The notes beneath the pieces were generated by a model that worked only from the letters and a program-made list of their open reading frames with translations, was not told the origin of the DNA and did no database searches. Positions 25,236 to 33,598 of a stretch of DNA of 64,000 bases are shown here, in pieces. The position numbers and the translations under genes are program-made. This DNA is from an uncultured Verrucomicrobiota bacterium (lineage in GTDB: Bacteria > Verrucomicrobiota > Kiritimatiellia > CAIQIC01 > Lenti-01), in contig CALKWZ010000027.1 of assembly GCA_938003985.1 (NCBI GenBank), positions 1 to 64,000 of the forward strand. Direction: 5' to 3'. Within the stretch, counting starts at the first letter, position 1; each line of letters begins with the position of its first letter.

Positions 25236-26167
25236 AGGCCTTTCTGGCATATGCCGCGGATGCCGAACTCCGCCGCCGGGGCACTTCCGGCGGGGTGGGG
25301 TCGGCGCTGCTGAAACTCCTGTTCGACCAGGGGCGCATCCAGACGGCCGTGTCGTTCGAGTACGATGCCGCCGCGCTGCAGTACGTCCCCAAACTGATCC
25401 ATTCCTGCGCGGAATATCGGCCGGTGGGGTCCATCTACCACGAAATTCCCCTGATCGATTTCATCCGGCGGAACGTCGGCGCCATCCGCGGCGGATTCGC
25501 CTGTTTTTGCCTGCCGTGCCAGGCGCGGGCCATCCGCCATGCGGTCGAGTCGAGCGGGCACGCCTGTTTGTTGCTCGGACTGGCCTGCTCTTCCCAGCAG
25601 AGCCTCGCCGCCACGCGCTACCTGCTGGAACGGCTGGGCCTCCGCCCGGCCGAAGTGCGCCGCATCCAGTACCGCGGCAACGGCTGGCCGAGCGGGATCC
25701 AGATCGAATTGGCCGACGGCCGGACGCAAACGGTTCTGAACCTGGGGTCCGTCTGGTCGCGGATCTTCCACTCGCGCCTGTTCATCCAACCCCGCTGTTT
25801 CCGGTGCGACGACACGCTCAACGTCCACGCCGACGTCGCCTTGGCCGATCCGTGGCTGGCGTCCCTGCAAACCGACGTCGGGGAGGGCAAAACCCTGGTG
25901 ATGGTGAACACCCCGGCCGGCGAAGCGCTGTGGGCGGACGCGCTGGGTCGGAGCTGCGTGGCCGAGGCCGTTCCGGAGGAGGTGGCGGCCGCCTCCCAGG
26001 CCGGGACGATCCGGCGCAAAAAGAACTATGCCCGGCACCCTTGGAAACGGGCTTGGCTGCTCCGCCTGAACGCCAGCCCGGGCTATCGCCGGCTGGCCAC
26101 GCTCCACCCGGTCCTGTTCGCGCTGCACGATCGGCTGCGGATACTGCTGGAAAGGTCCCGGACGTGA
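25232..26167 (+). CDS. F420-hydrogenase beta-subunit-like protein of a pyruvylation pair
   Basis: 311 residues. The frame begins at the ATG overlapping the wzx stop; a longer upstream frame is a shadow of wzx. Cysteine-rich segments (ACFCLPCQARAI, LACSSQQSL, RCFRCDDTLN followed by ADVALADPW) are those of the coenzyme F420 hydrogenase/dehydrogenase beta-subunit family, which binds flavin and FeS clusters. Members in polysaccharide loci commonly pair with pyruvyl transferases, as here (4-bp GTGA overlap). A redox role in making or loading a sugar substituent is plausible, but no reaction is established to my knowledge. Confidence 0.75.
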   Translation: MKAFLAYAADAELRRRGTSGGVGSALLKLLFDQGRIQTAVSFEYDAAALQYVPKLIHSCAEYRPVGSIYHEIPLIDFIRRNVGAIRGGFACFCLPCQARAIRHAVESSGHACLLLGLACSSQQSLAATRYLLERLGLRPAEVRRIQYRGNGWPSGIQIELADGRTQTVLNLGSVWSRIFHSRLFIQPRCFRCDDTLNVHADVALADPWLASLQTDVGEGKTLVMVNTPAGEALWADALGRSCVAEAVPEEVAAASQAGTIRRKKNYARHPWKRAWLLRLNASPGYRRLATLHPVLFALHDRLRILLERSRT

Positions 26168-27423
26168 ACGTCCTGTTGATCAACCAACCGACCAACAACC
26201 GGGGCGACGAAGCCGCGCACCGCGGTCTGGTGCGCGCGCTGTGCGCGCGGTATCCGGACGCAAAACTGACGGTGGCGTTTCTCGGCACGGCGCCGGAAAG
26301 CGTCCGGGAAATGCGGGTCGCGGCTCCCAACGTCGATTACGCGGTGATCCCGCTGCGCCGGAAAGACGCTTTGCGGATTCCCGTGTATGCCTCCCTGTGG
26401 CATCTGCGCTGGGCGGCGACGCGCCTGCATCCTGCCTACCGGCGGTTGCGGCGGCTGATCCGCCAAGCCGACTACGTCGTGAACGCCCCGGGCGGCATCT
26501 GCATGGGCGGCTTCCAGAACTGGGGGCACGTCTTCCATTTGGAAATCGCCCGCGATTGCCGGAAGCCCGTGGCCTACTATTCCCGTTCGTTCGGCCCGTT
26601 CCGGGAGCACAGCCGGCGCGAACGCACGTTCAAGCGCCTCAGCCTGGAACTGCTGCGCTCCTTCGATTTCCTGGCCATCCGCGATGCGAAGTCCATCGCG
26701 CTGGCCGAGCAGCTGGGCTTGCGCTACGTCGCGGCCATCGACGCCGCGTTCCTGGACGTTCCGGCCGCCGCCGTTCCGCCGGACGTGGCCGCCGCGGTCG
26801 GTTCGCCGGACTATGCCGTATTCGTTCCGAATTCCCTGGTCTGGCACGTCGATTTCCGCGGCGCGGATCCGGAGCGGATCGACCGGTTCTATCTGGCCGT
26901 GCTGGACCGCCTGTGCGCCCGCGATCCCGCCGCGAAGGTGGTGATGCTGCCCCAGTTGTACGGGGTGGGGGAACGGGGCGACGTCCGCTATTTCGAGAAA
27001 CTGAAGGCGCAAAGCGCGCACCGGGACCGGATCGTCGTGCTGCCGGAAACCTGCGGGTCCGACGTGCAGCAGGCTCTCATCGCAAAGGCCCGTTTCATGG
27101 TCGGGGCCCGCTACCATTCGATCGTGTTCGCCATCAACAACCGCGTGCCGTTCGTCTCGCTGTCCTACGAACACAAGATGCCCGGCTTGCTGGAACTGCT
27201 GGGGCTGGAAGCGCGCGGGGTGGACGTCCGGTCGCTCGGACAACCGGACTTCGACGAGGCGGCCGGCTTGCGCGAGATCGAGGTCAGGCTCGACGCGCCA
27301 CGGTTGCCGGACGCGGTGGCCGCGCGCGCCCACGCGCTGGCCCAGGATTGTTTCCAGGCGTTGTGCCGGCGCATCGAGGCGTGCGGAGCTTCGGCGCCGC
27401 CGGCCCGCGGAGGAAAACCGTGA
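26164..27423 (+). CDS. Polysaccharide pyruvyl transferase family protein
   Basis: 419 residues from a GTG start. N-terminal VLLINQPTNNRGDEAAHRGL and VVNAPGGICMGG match the CsaB/WcaK-type pyruvyl transferase fold; the C-terminal ARFMVGARYHSIVFAINNRVPFVSLSYEHK is the family's donor-binding region. These enzymes transfer a ketal-linked pyruvate from phosphoenolpyruvate to a sugar of the repeat unit. It is translationally coupled to the F420-hydrogenase-beta-like gene upstream and the GT2 downstream (GTGA, with GGAGG before it). Confidence 0.85.
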   Translation: MNVLLINQPTNNRGDEAAHRGLVRALCARYPDAKLTVAFLGTAPESVREMRVAAPNVDYAVIPLRRKDALRIPVYASLWHLRWAATRLHPAYRRLRRLIRQADYVVNAPGGICMGGFQNWGHVFHLEIARDCRKPVAYYSRSFGPFREHSRRERTFKRLSLELLRSFDFLAIRDAKSIALAEQLGLRYVAAIDAAFLDVPAAAVPPDVAAAVGSPDYAVFVPNSLVWHVDFRGADPERIDRFYLAVLDRLCARDPAAKVVMLPQLYGVGERGDVRYFEKLKAQSAHRDRIVVLPETCGSDVQQALIAKARFMVGARYHSIVFAINNRVPFVSLSYEHKMPGLLELLGLEARGVDVRSLGQPDFDEAAGLREIEVRLDAPRLPDAVAARAHALAQDCFQALCRRIEACGASAPPARGGKP

Positions 27424-28403
27424 ACGATTCCGCGCCATCCGCCGCGCCGAAGATCGGCGTCGTCGTTCTGAACTACCGGAACTACGCCGACACCGTGGCC
27501 TGCTTGCGATCGCTGGCGGGCGCCACCTATCCGCGGATCGAAACCGTCGTGGTGGACAACGATTCGCGGAACGATTCCCTGGCGCAGATCCGCGCCGGTC
27601 TGGGTTGGAATCCAGCGGACTGTCCCACGGTGGACGAAGCGGAGCTCGCCCGCGGCGCGGCGTTGCCGGGAACCCGGTTTTTCGTGCAGGCCGCCCGCAA
27701 CCGGGGCTATGCGGCGGGCAACAACCTCGGATTGCGCCTGGCGCTGGCGCGCGGATGCGGCTACGCGCTGGTGCTCAACAACGACACGGAAGTCCGGCCG
27801 GATTTCCTGGAGCCGCTCGTCGCCCATGCCGAGGCCCATCCGGAACTGGCCGGGGTGGGACCCAAGATCCTGAACCCGGCCGGCCGCGTGGAGCCCCATT
27901 GCGCGCGGCGCCGGCCGGATCTCGGGTTCTATTTCTTTTCCACGGGGATCGGACGGAAGCTCTGGCCCGGCAATCCGTGGCGGCGGCGCCATTTCTACGA
28001 AGGGGAATACGCCTTCGACCGGCCGATGGAGGTCGACGTGCTGTCGGGCTCCTGCATGTTGCTCCGCCGCGTCGCGCTGGAACAGGTGGGCCTGTTCGAC
28101 GAAACCACGTTCCTTTATCAAGAGGAGCTGATCTTGCACGAAAAGTTCCGGGCGCGGGGCTGGCGCCAGGCGATCGTTCCGGCGAGCGTCATCGTGCACA
28201 AGGGGGGGCAAGCCACCCTGCGCGAGTTGCCGGCCCACATCCGCAAATCCGCCCAGGACAGCTTGCTCTATTACTTGAAGCATTATCGCCGCTACGGCTG
28301 GTTCACCCGGCAGGCGATTCTGGGCGTCGTCGGCGCGCCGCGCCGGTTGTTCGGACGGGGCCGGACCCGGGCCTTGATCCAGGATTCCGGAGGCCAGCCG
28401 TGA
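27420..28403 (+). CDS. Family 2 glycosyltransferase (rhamnosyltransferase-like)
   Basis: 327 residues from GTG, preceded by GGAGG. GT-A motifs: IGVVVLNYRNYADTVACL, VVVDNDSRNDS, NRGYAAGNNLGLRLA, VLNNDTEVRPDFLEPL (DXD equivalent), DVLSGSCMLLRR, and GLFDETTFLYQEE. The NRGYAAGNN pattern is typical of dTDP-rhamnosyl and related transferases acting on lipid-linked oligosaccharides at the inner membrane. Donor sugar cannot be assigned. Coupled at both ends by 4-bp overlaps. Confidence 0.88.
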   Translation: MNDSAPSAAPKIGVVVLNYRNYADTVACLRSLAGATYPRIETVVVDNDSRNDSLAQIRAGLGWNPADCPTVDEAELARGAALPGTRFFVQAARNRGYAAGNNLGLRLALARGCGYALVLNNDTEVRPDFLEPLVAHAEAHPELAGVGPKILNPAGRVEPHCARRRPDLGFYFFSTGIGRKLWPGNPWRRRHFYEGEYAFDRPMEVDVLSGSCMLLRRVALEQVGLFDETTFLYQEELILHEKFRARGWRQAIVPASVIVHKGGQATLRELPAHIRKSAQDSLLYYLKHYRRYGWFTRQAILGVVGAPRRLFGRGRTRALIQDSGGQP

Positions 28404-29752
28404 ACGGCCCCGCCGGAACGATGCCGTACCCGCAGAACAAGGCGGCGCGCGCGTGGTCGCGGCTGGCCATGATCTGGGGCGGCTACTATCTGGTCTCGTT
28501 CACGCTGGGCCAGAATCCGGCCTACATGCAGTTGACGATCTGGGTCGGAACGGCGCTGGTCGGCTTGTTCACGCTGCCGGTTTTCCTGCGCCGGGTCCGG
28601 TTGCGGGACGTGCCCCGGGAATGTTTTTTGCTGGGGGGATTTTTCGTCTGGGCGCTGCCCGGCGGATTCTTCGCCGAGAACATGACGATGTTCGCCCGGC
28701 ACCTGAAGATGGTGTTCGAATTCGCGATGCTGTTGCTGTTCGTGTCCGTGATCCTGAAGAATTCCGGCGGAGTGAAGTGGTTCTATCTGGCGTTTGTCGG
28801 CGTGGCCGTGCTGCGCATCGTGTCCGGCGAAGATCCGATCAGCTTCGCGCGCATCGCCGACACGCAGGTGGTGGCGCGGATCACCAGCGCCAACGCGATC
28901 GGCTACTATTGCGCCGTGGGAATCATCGCCGTGTTGGCGCTCATGCGGGAAACCACGCGCATGTGGATGCGGGGATTGCTGGTCGCCGGTGGCGGCGTGG
29001 CGCTGTACGGCGTCGTGCTTTCGGCTTCGCGCGGCGCCATGCTGGTGCTGATGGCGACGGCCATCCTGTGGCCGGCGCTGTGCATGGTGGGCGCCGCCCG
29101 GTCCAAGGCCAAGGCGATCGTCGGCTCGGTCGTGATCCTGGCTGTCTCTTACTGGACGTTCCAGGCCATCATCCAGAACACGTACATGGGCGTGCGCTTC
29201 ACGAACGCCGCGCAGCTCGAAGACGGCAGCAGCCAGCAGCGTTTGGAACTCTTCACGATCGGATTGCGGATGTTCGCGAAAAACCCGATTTTCGGAAACG
29301 GGCTGGGCCAGTTCAGCGCGGTCTCCGGCATCGGCCGCTATGCGCACAACGAAATCGCCGAAGTGGCGTCCGCCACCGGACTGCCGGGTTTGATCCTGTA
29401 CTATTCCATCTATTGGGTGGCGTGGCGGCGGTTGTCGTGGAGCCTGCGGTATCTGGACGATCCCCTGACGCGTTACCGCGTCAACATGATCCGCCTGATT
29501 CTGCTGACCCTGTTGATTTCCGGTTCGGTGTCCCGCCCGGTTTTCCTCACGCAGGACGGCATGTTCCTGGTAGGCGTCGTCGTCGGCATGGCCCATTGGG
29601 CCGAGCGGATGGCCCGGATGGGATATCGCCAGGCGATTCCCGGGCCGGTTCCGGGCTGGGGCCCGCCCGGCTTCCCCGTATGTCCCGGGCCGGTCGTTCC
29701 CCCGGCCGTCGCGTTTGCTCCTCCCCGCCGTCCCGACGTCGTTTCGGGATGA
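28400..29752 (+). CDS. Second O-antigen ligase/polymerase family membrane protein
   Basis: 450 residues from GTG (CCGGAGG upstream); an in-frame ATG lies 21 bp later. About ten membrane helices, SRGAMLVLMATAILW, and a late loop with ELFTIGLRMFAKNPIFGNGLGQF followed by YAHNEIAEVASATGLPGL, the WaaL/Wzy signature (H-N-E in place of H-x-D). The Pro-rich C-terminal tail (PVPGWGPPGFPVCPGPV) is unusual. Together with the protein at 17076 it gives one polymerase and one possible ligase for the same locus. Confidence 0.82.
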   Translation: MNGPAGTMPYPQNKAARAWSRLAMIWGGYYLVSFTLGQNPAYMQLTIWVGTALVGLFTLPVFLRRVRLRDVPRECFLLGGFFVWALPGGFFAENMTMFARHLKMVFEFAMLLLFVSVILKNSGGVKWFYLAFVGVAVLRIVSGEDPISFARIADTQVVARITSANAIGYYCAVGIIAVLALMRETTRMWMRGLLVAGGGVALYGVVLSASRGAMLVLMATAILWPALCMVGAARSKAKAIVGSVVILAVSYWTFQAIIQNTYMGVRFTNAAQLEDGSSQQRLELFTIGLRMFAKNPIFGNGLGQFSAVSGIGRYAHNEIAEVASATGLPGLILYYSIYWVAWRRLSWSLRYLDDPLTRYRVNMIRLILLTLLISGSVSRPVFLTQDGMFLVGVVVGMAHWAERMARMGYRQAIPGPVPGWGPPGFPVCPGPVVPPAVAFAPPRRPDVVSG

Positions 29753-31815
29753 AAACCGTTATGAAAACCGTCCTGAAATCTTGTTTTGCCCGCTTGCCCG
29801 GCTGGTTGCAGCGACCGTTGAAAGGCGGGCTGGAAGCGCGGGCCGTGCGGGCCCGCCACCGGGCCGCCCTGCGGAATCTGGCCGCTGCCGCCGTTGATCT
29901 CTCGGCGCGATCGCTGGAAGAAGTGCGGACGTTGTCCGATTGGACGAAGCGGCGCGAAGATTCCCGCCGCGCATTGCGCGCGATGTTGGGTCTGGACCCG
30001 CTTCCCGCGAAGACGCCGCTCCGCGCGCAGATCGCGGGAACCGTCGAGCGGCCGGCTTACCGGATCGAGAAGATCGTTTTCGAAAGCCTGCCGGGGTTGT
30101 TCGTCACCGCCAATTTGTACCTGCCGCGCGGCGGCGCGGGGCCACGGCCTGCCATCGTCTACCTGAACGGCCATTGGCCCACGCTGGATGGCGCCAAAAC
30201 AGGCTATCAAGACCGTTACCTGTGGTATCCGGCCAACGGGTTCGCGCTGCTGGTGGTGGATCCGCTCGGATACGGGGAAATCCCCGGGCTCCATCCCGGC
30301 ACGAACAAACTCAACCGCTGGGATTGGGTTTCGCTGGGCTACACGCCGGCGGGCGTGGAGGTCTGGAACGCCATGCGGGCCTTGGATTATCTCGAAACCC
30401 GTTCCGAAATCGATTCCGCCCGGGTCGGCGCAACCGGGATTTCGGGCGGCGGCGTGATGGTCCAGTATTGGGCCGCGCTCGACGAGCGGGTGGCGGTGGC
30501 AGCGCCTTCGTGCTCCACGTTTACGATCGGCAACCAGGTCGTCCGCGATCTGGTCGTCCACCAATGCGACTGCACATTCTATCCCAACGTGCATCGCATG
30601 GACTTTCCCGAAGTCTTGGCGCTCATCGCTCCGCGTCCGCTGCTGATTCTGGGCGGCCGGCGGGACACGCTGTTCCCGCCCGCGGGATTCCGCGCGGCCT
30701 TTCGGAAGGCGGAGCGAATCTATGGGCTCTGCGCGCCGTCCACGCCCGGCGGTGACCGCATCCGCCTGGTGGAGTCCAACGCCGGGCATACCGATCCGCC
30801 GCATTTCTTGGCCGAAACCCGGCAATGGATGTGCCGGTGGCTGCGCGGGCAGGACGACGCTTCTGCGGCGTGGACCGGGGCGGCGCCTCCGCCCGAGGCG
30901 CCGGAAACGCTGCGTTGTTTGGACGCGTGCCCGCCATCGGCCCGGAACCGCCGCATCCACGACGAGTGGTTTGCCCGTCCGACTGGCGCCGTGCCGACGA
31001 CGGCGGCCGACGCGGACCGGCGCAAGGCGCAAGCGCTCGAGCTGTTGCGCACGCAGGTGCTGGCCGATCCCGTCCGGACCGAGGTTCCGTTCCGGACCCG
31101 GCGCTTGGCCGCCGGCGGCGGCCGCGCCGGGCAGTTCGCGGCGTTCAGCGAATTCGAATTCGACGTCGAGCCGGCGGTGCCGGTGAAGATTTCCCTGCTG
31201 TTGCCCGACCGCGCCGCCAAGACGCAGCCGCTGGTGATCTGGGTGCGGAGTCCCGGCGAACCCGTGCTGTTCCCGGATCTGGACGAATTCTTCCCGCTGT
31301 TGCGCACCCATGCGTTCGCGATTCTCACCCCGCGGTTTTCGGAACGGCCGTTGACCGGCCGGGAGCATGCCGCCATCGAACGCACGGCCGTCCTGACGGG
31401 CCGGAGCCTGGCTGCGCTGCGGACGTGGGACGTGCGGCGCGCCTTGGCCTGGGTCTTGCGGGATCGCGGACTGGCGCCGTCCGAAATCGCGACCTATGGC
31501 CGCGGCGCGGCCGGCGTGGCGGGGCTCTACGCCGCGCTGCTCGAGCCCGGCATCGGCCACGTGGTGCTCCGGGAGCCGCCCGCTTCCCATCTGGAAGGCG
31601 CGGCGTTGCCGACCATTTTGCGCCAGACCGACCTCGATGAGATGGCCGGATGCCTGGCTCCGCGCCGCTTGACGCTGCTGGCCCGCCATCCGGAAGCCTT
31701 CGCGCGGACGCAGGCCCTCTACGGTTTGGCCGGGGCGCCCGCCGCGTTTCGGTGCGTCGCCGATCTGGCCGCGGCGTTTGCCGCCGCCGCGCCGAAAGGG
31801 GCATTCCCATGCTGA
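29749..31815 (+). CDS. Alpha/beta hydrolase (acetylxylan esterase-like) with degenerate second lobe
   Basis: 688 residues. The first lobe (about 100-380) is a complete hydrolase: oxyanion-side YLNGHW, nucleophile Ser232 in GISGGG, Asp306 in GGRRDT, His347 in NAGHTD. The second lobe (about 430-680) repeats the fold pattern (LVIWVRSPGEPVLFP, DVRRALAWVLRDRG), but its nucleophile elbow reads YGRGAAG, so Ser is missing. The architecture resembles large secreted acetylxylan esterases of PVC bacteria, but no signal peptide is visible here. It may remove or transfer O-acyl groups on the EPS intermediate. The first 12 bp (ATGAAAACCGTT) are repeated, giving two start choices. Confidence 0.75.
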   Translation: MKTVMKTVLKSCFARLPGWLQRPLKGGLEARAVRARHRAALRNLAAAAVDLSARSLEEVRTLSDWTKRREDSRRALRAMLGLDPLPAKTPLRAQIAGTVERPAYRIEKIVFESLPGLFVTANLYLPRGGAGPRPAIVYLNGHWPTLDGAKTGYQDRYLWYPANGFALLVVDPLGYGEIPGLHPGTNKLNRWDWVSLGYTPAGVEVWNAMRALDYLETRSEIDSARVGATGISGGGVMVQYWAALDERVAVAAPSCSTFTIGNQVVRDLVVHQCDCTFYPNVHRMDFPEVLALIAPRPLLILGGRRDTLFPPAGFRAAFRKAERIYGLCAPSTPGGDRIRLVESNAGHTDPPHFLAETRQWMCRWLRGQDDASAAWTGAAPPPEAPETLRCLDACPPSARNRRIHDEWFARPTGAVPTTAADADRRKAQALELLRTQVLADPVRTEVPFRTRRLAAGGGRAGQFAAFSEFEFDVEPAVPVKISLLLPDRAAKTQPLVIWVRSPGEPVLFPDLDEFFPLLRTHAFAILTPRFSERPLTGREHAAIERTAVLTGRSLAALRTWDVRRALAWVLRDRGLAPSEIATYGRGAAGVAGLYAALLEPGIGHVVLREPPASHLEGAALPTILRQTDLDEMAGCLAPRRLTLLARHPEAFARTQALYGLAGAPAAFRCVADLAAAFAAAAPKGAFPC

Positions 31816-32684
31816 CGGAAGCGCAATACGTCGAGCAGCAACGGGCGCTCGGGCGTCGCCTCCATGAGCACGACGGCGTCTGGTGGGACGAAGTGTATCC
31901 CCGCTATTGCAAACCGGCGTTCATCTACAAGGTCGTACCCCGCGGATCGGCGCGACCGGCCCGGTGGCGCAGCTGGCTGGGCTACGGCCATCTGGTCGCC
32001 CGGCCCGAAGAAGCAAACCGCACGCTGCCGATGATGGCGCTGGACCGCGCGCGCCTGGAAGGCTTCGGCTTGCCGAAGCTGCCCTCGAAGAAACGCAACA
32101 ACGTCCGGCGGGCCCTGGAAAAGTGCGCGGTCGCGCCGTTGACCGAACTCGAACCGCATCTGGAACGCCTCCGGCAGATCAACGTGTCCCAAGCCCTGCG
32201 GCACGAGGAAGGCGGCGGCGCGCAGGTCCCGGCGAGCCGCTACGTCGCGGAAGCCGACAGTTGGCGCGCGCAGACCCGGGCGCTGTTCGCCCTGGCCGGC
32301 CGGGAATGGTGGGGGGCCTTCGTGGACGGTCAGCTCGCCGCCTATCTGCGCACCTACCAGGTCGACGACGTCCGCGTCATCGAACAGGCCAAGGTGGACG
32401 CCGACTACTACAAGTTCTATCCGATGGATGCGCTGTACTTCACCGTTCTGGCGGCGGCCGCCGCCGATCCGGGGTGTCGGCTGATCCTCAACGGCCGTCC
32501 CATGCATCCGTCGCTGAACCATTTCAAGGAGCAATTCCTGTTCGCCGCGGTCGCGTTTCCGTACTATTCCACCCATGCGGGACTGATGGAGCTGGGCAAG
32601 CGCCTGAAGTTCCGGTGGGCCGACCGGCGCCGCCGGCGGGAGGCGCCGCCGGCGCCGGAACCCGCTCCGGGAGAATCGCCATGA
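31809..32684 (+). CDS. FemAB/GNAT-like acyltransferase, copy 1
   Basis: 291 residues. LPSKKRNNVRRALEKC near 100 and the later REWWGAFVDGQLAAYLRTY are the recognisable parts of the FemAB-like GNAT fold. The Arg/Lys-rich segment (S-x-x-x-R-x-x-x-R-R/K) is typical of proteins that bind an acyl- or aminoacyl-donor. The N-terminus HEHDGVWWDEVYPRY is shared in pattern with the next gene (HFHDGIWWRKTSPGG), so the two are tandem paralogues. The acyl donor is unknown. It overlaps the hydrolase by 7 bp and the next gene by 4 bp. Confidence 0.65.
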   Translation: MLTEAQYVEQQRALGRRLHEHDGVWWDEVYPRYCKPAFIYKVVPRGSARPARWRSWLGYGHLVARPEEANRTLPMMALDRARLEGFGLPKLPSKKRNNVRRALEKCAVAPLTELEPHLERLRQINVSQALRHEEGGGAQVPASRYVAEADSWRAQTRALFALAGREWWGAFVDGQLAAYLRTYQVDDVRVIEQAKVDADYYKFYPMDALYFTVLAAAAADPGCRLILNGRPMHPSLNHFKEQFLFAAVAFPYYSTHAGLMELGKRLKFRWADRRRRREAPPAPEPAPGESP

Positions 32685-33598
32685 ATCTCGCCGAATATCT
32701 GCAGCAAGAGGCCGGCCTGCGTCCGGGCGTGCATTTCCACGACGGGATCTGGTGGCGGAAGACCTCGCCCGGCGGTTGCCAACCGCTCTACGCGTTGCAG
32801 GAAATTGCGCCCGGCAGCGCCCGGCCCGCCCGCTGGCGTTCGCTGGTCCGCTATTCCCACGTGGTGCCCGCCGCGGCGGCGGCGCAGGCGCGCCGGACGC
32901 GGACGCGCCTGATGATCCAGGACGACAAGCTGAAAAACTACTCCCTCCAAGGCATCGCCGATCGCAAGCGGCGGCAGGCGATCAACAAGGCGGTGCGCTG
33001 CGGCGTCACGGTGGATTTGATCCGGGAGCTGGGCGCGCATCGGCGCGATCTGCTGGACATCTACGTGTCCAACGCGATGCGCAACCGCCACGGCTTGCCG
33101 GAAAACTGGTACGTCGAGCACGAGGACGAATGGTGGCGGGATCTCGAACGGGAATTCGCGCTGCCGGGCCGGGAGTGGTTCGGCGCGTTCCAGGAGGGCA
33201 AGCTGGTCGCGTTCCTCTACGTGAGCCTGGTCGAGGACACCGCGATCATGCGGGTGGCCAAGGCCAACAAGGAGCATCTCGTCGCGGATCCCAACGATCT
33301 GCTCTGGTTCGAGATGATCCAGTTCTACCAGAAGATTCCCGCGTGTCGGCGGATCGACGCCGGCTGGGCCATCCACGTGCCGCCGACCATCGATTGGCGC
33401 AAGCGCAGCATGGAATTCGAACCGATCGAGTTGCCGATCTACGACCGGACCAATCCCGTCGCGCTGGGCTTGGCGCGCGGCGCGCTGTTCGTGGCCAAGC
33501 CCTTGGTGGACGGCGTGCCCGACGACGCGAACCGCGGGTGGCGGTTCAAGGCCCGGACGCTGAGCAAACGCCTGGAAGATTTGACCCGCGAGGCCTGA
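32681..33598 (+). CDS. FemAB/GNAT-like acyltransferase, copy 2
   Basis: 305 residues, start preceded by GGGAGA. The conserved N-terminal HDGIWW is followed by PGSARPARWRSLVRYSHVV (copy 1 has RGSARPARWRSWLGYGHLV), then DRKRRQAINKAVRCG and REWFGAFQEGKLVAFLYVS. The strong shared blocks show a duplication with divergence. Such proteins in EPS loci are thought to add acyl or aminoacyl groups to sugars. The substrate cannot be read from sequence. Its stop codon overlaps the next start by one base (TGATG). Confidence 0.68.
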   Translation: MNLAEYLQQEAGLRPGVHFHDGIWWRKTSPGGCQPLYALQEIAPGSARPARWRSLVRYSHVVPAAAAAQARRTRTRLMIQDDKLKNYSLQGIADRKRRQAINKAVRCGVTVDLIRELGAHRRDLLDIYVSNAMRNRHGLPENWYVEHEDEWWRDLEREFALPGREWFGAFQEGKLVAFLYVSLVEDTAIMRVAKANKEHLVADPNDLLWFEMIQFYQKIPACRRIDAGWAIHVPPTIDWRKRSMEFEPIELPIYDRTNPVALGLARGALFVAKPLVDGVPDDANRGWRFKARTLSKRLEDLTREA

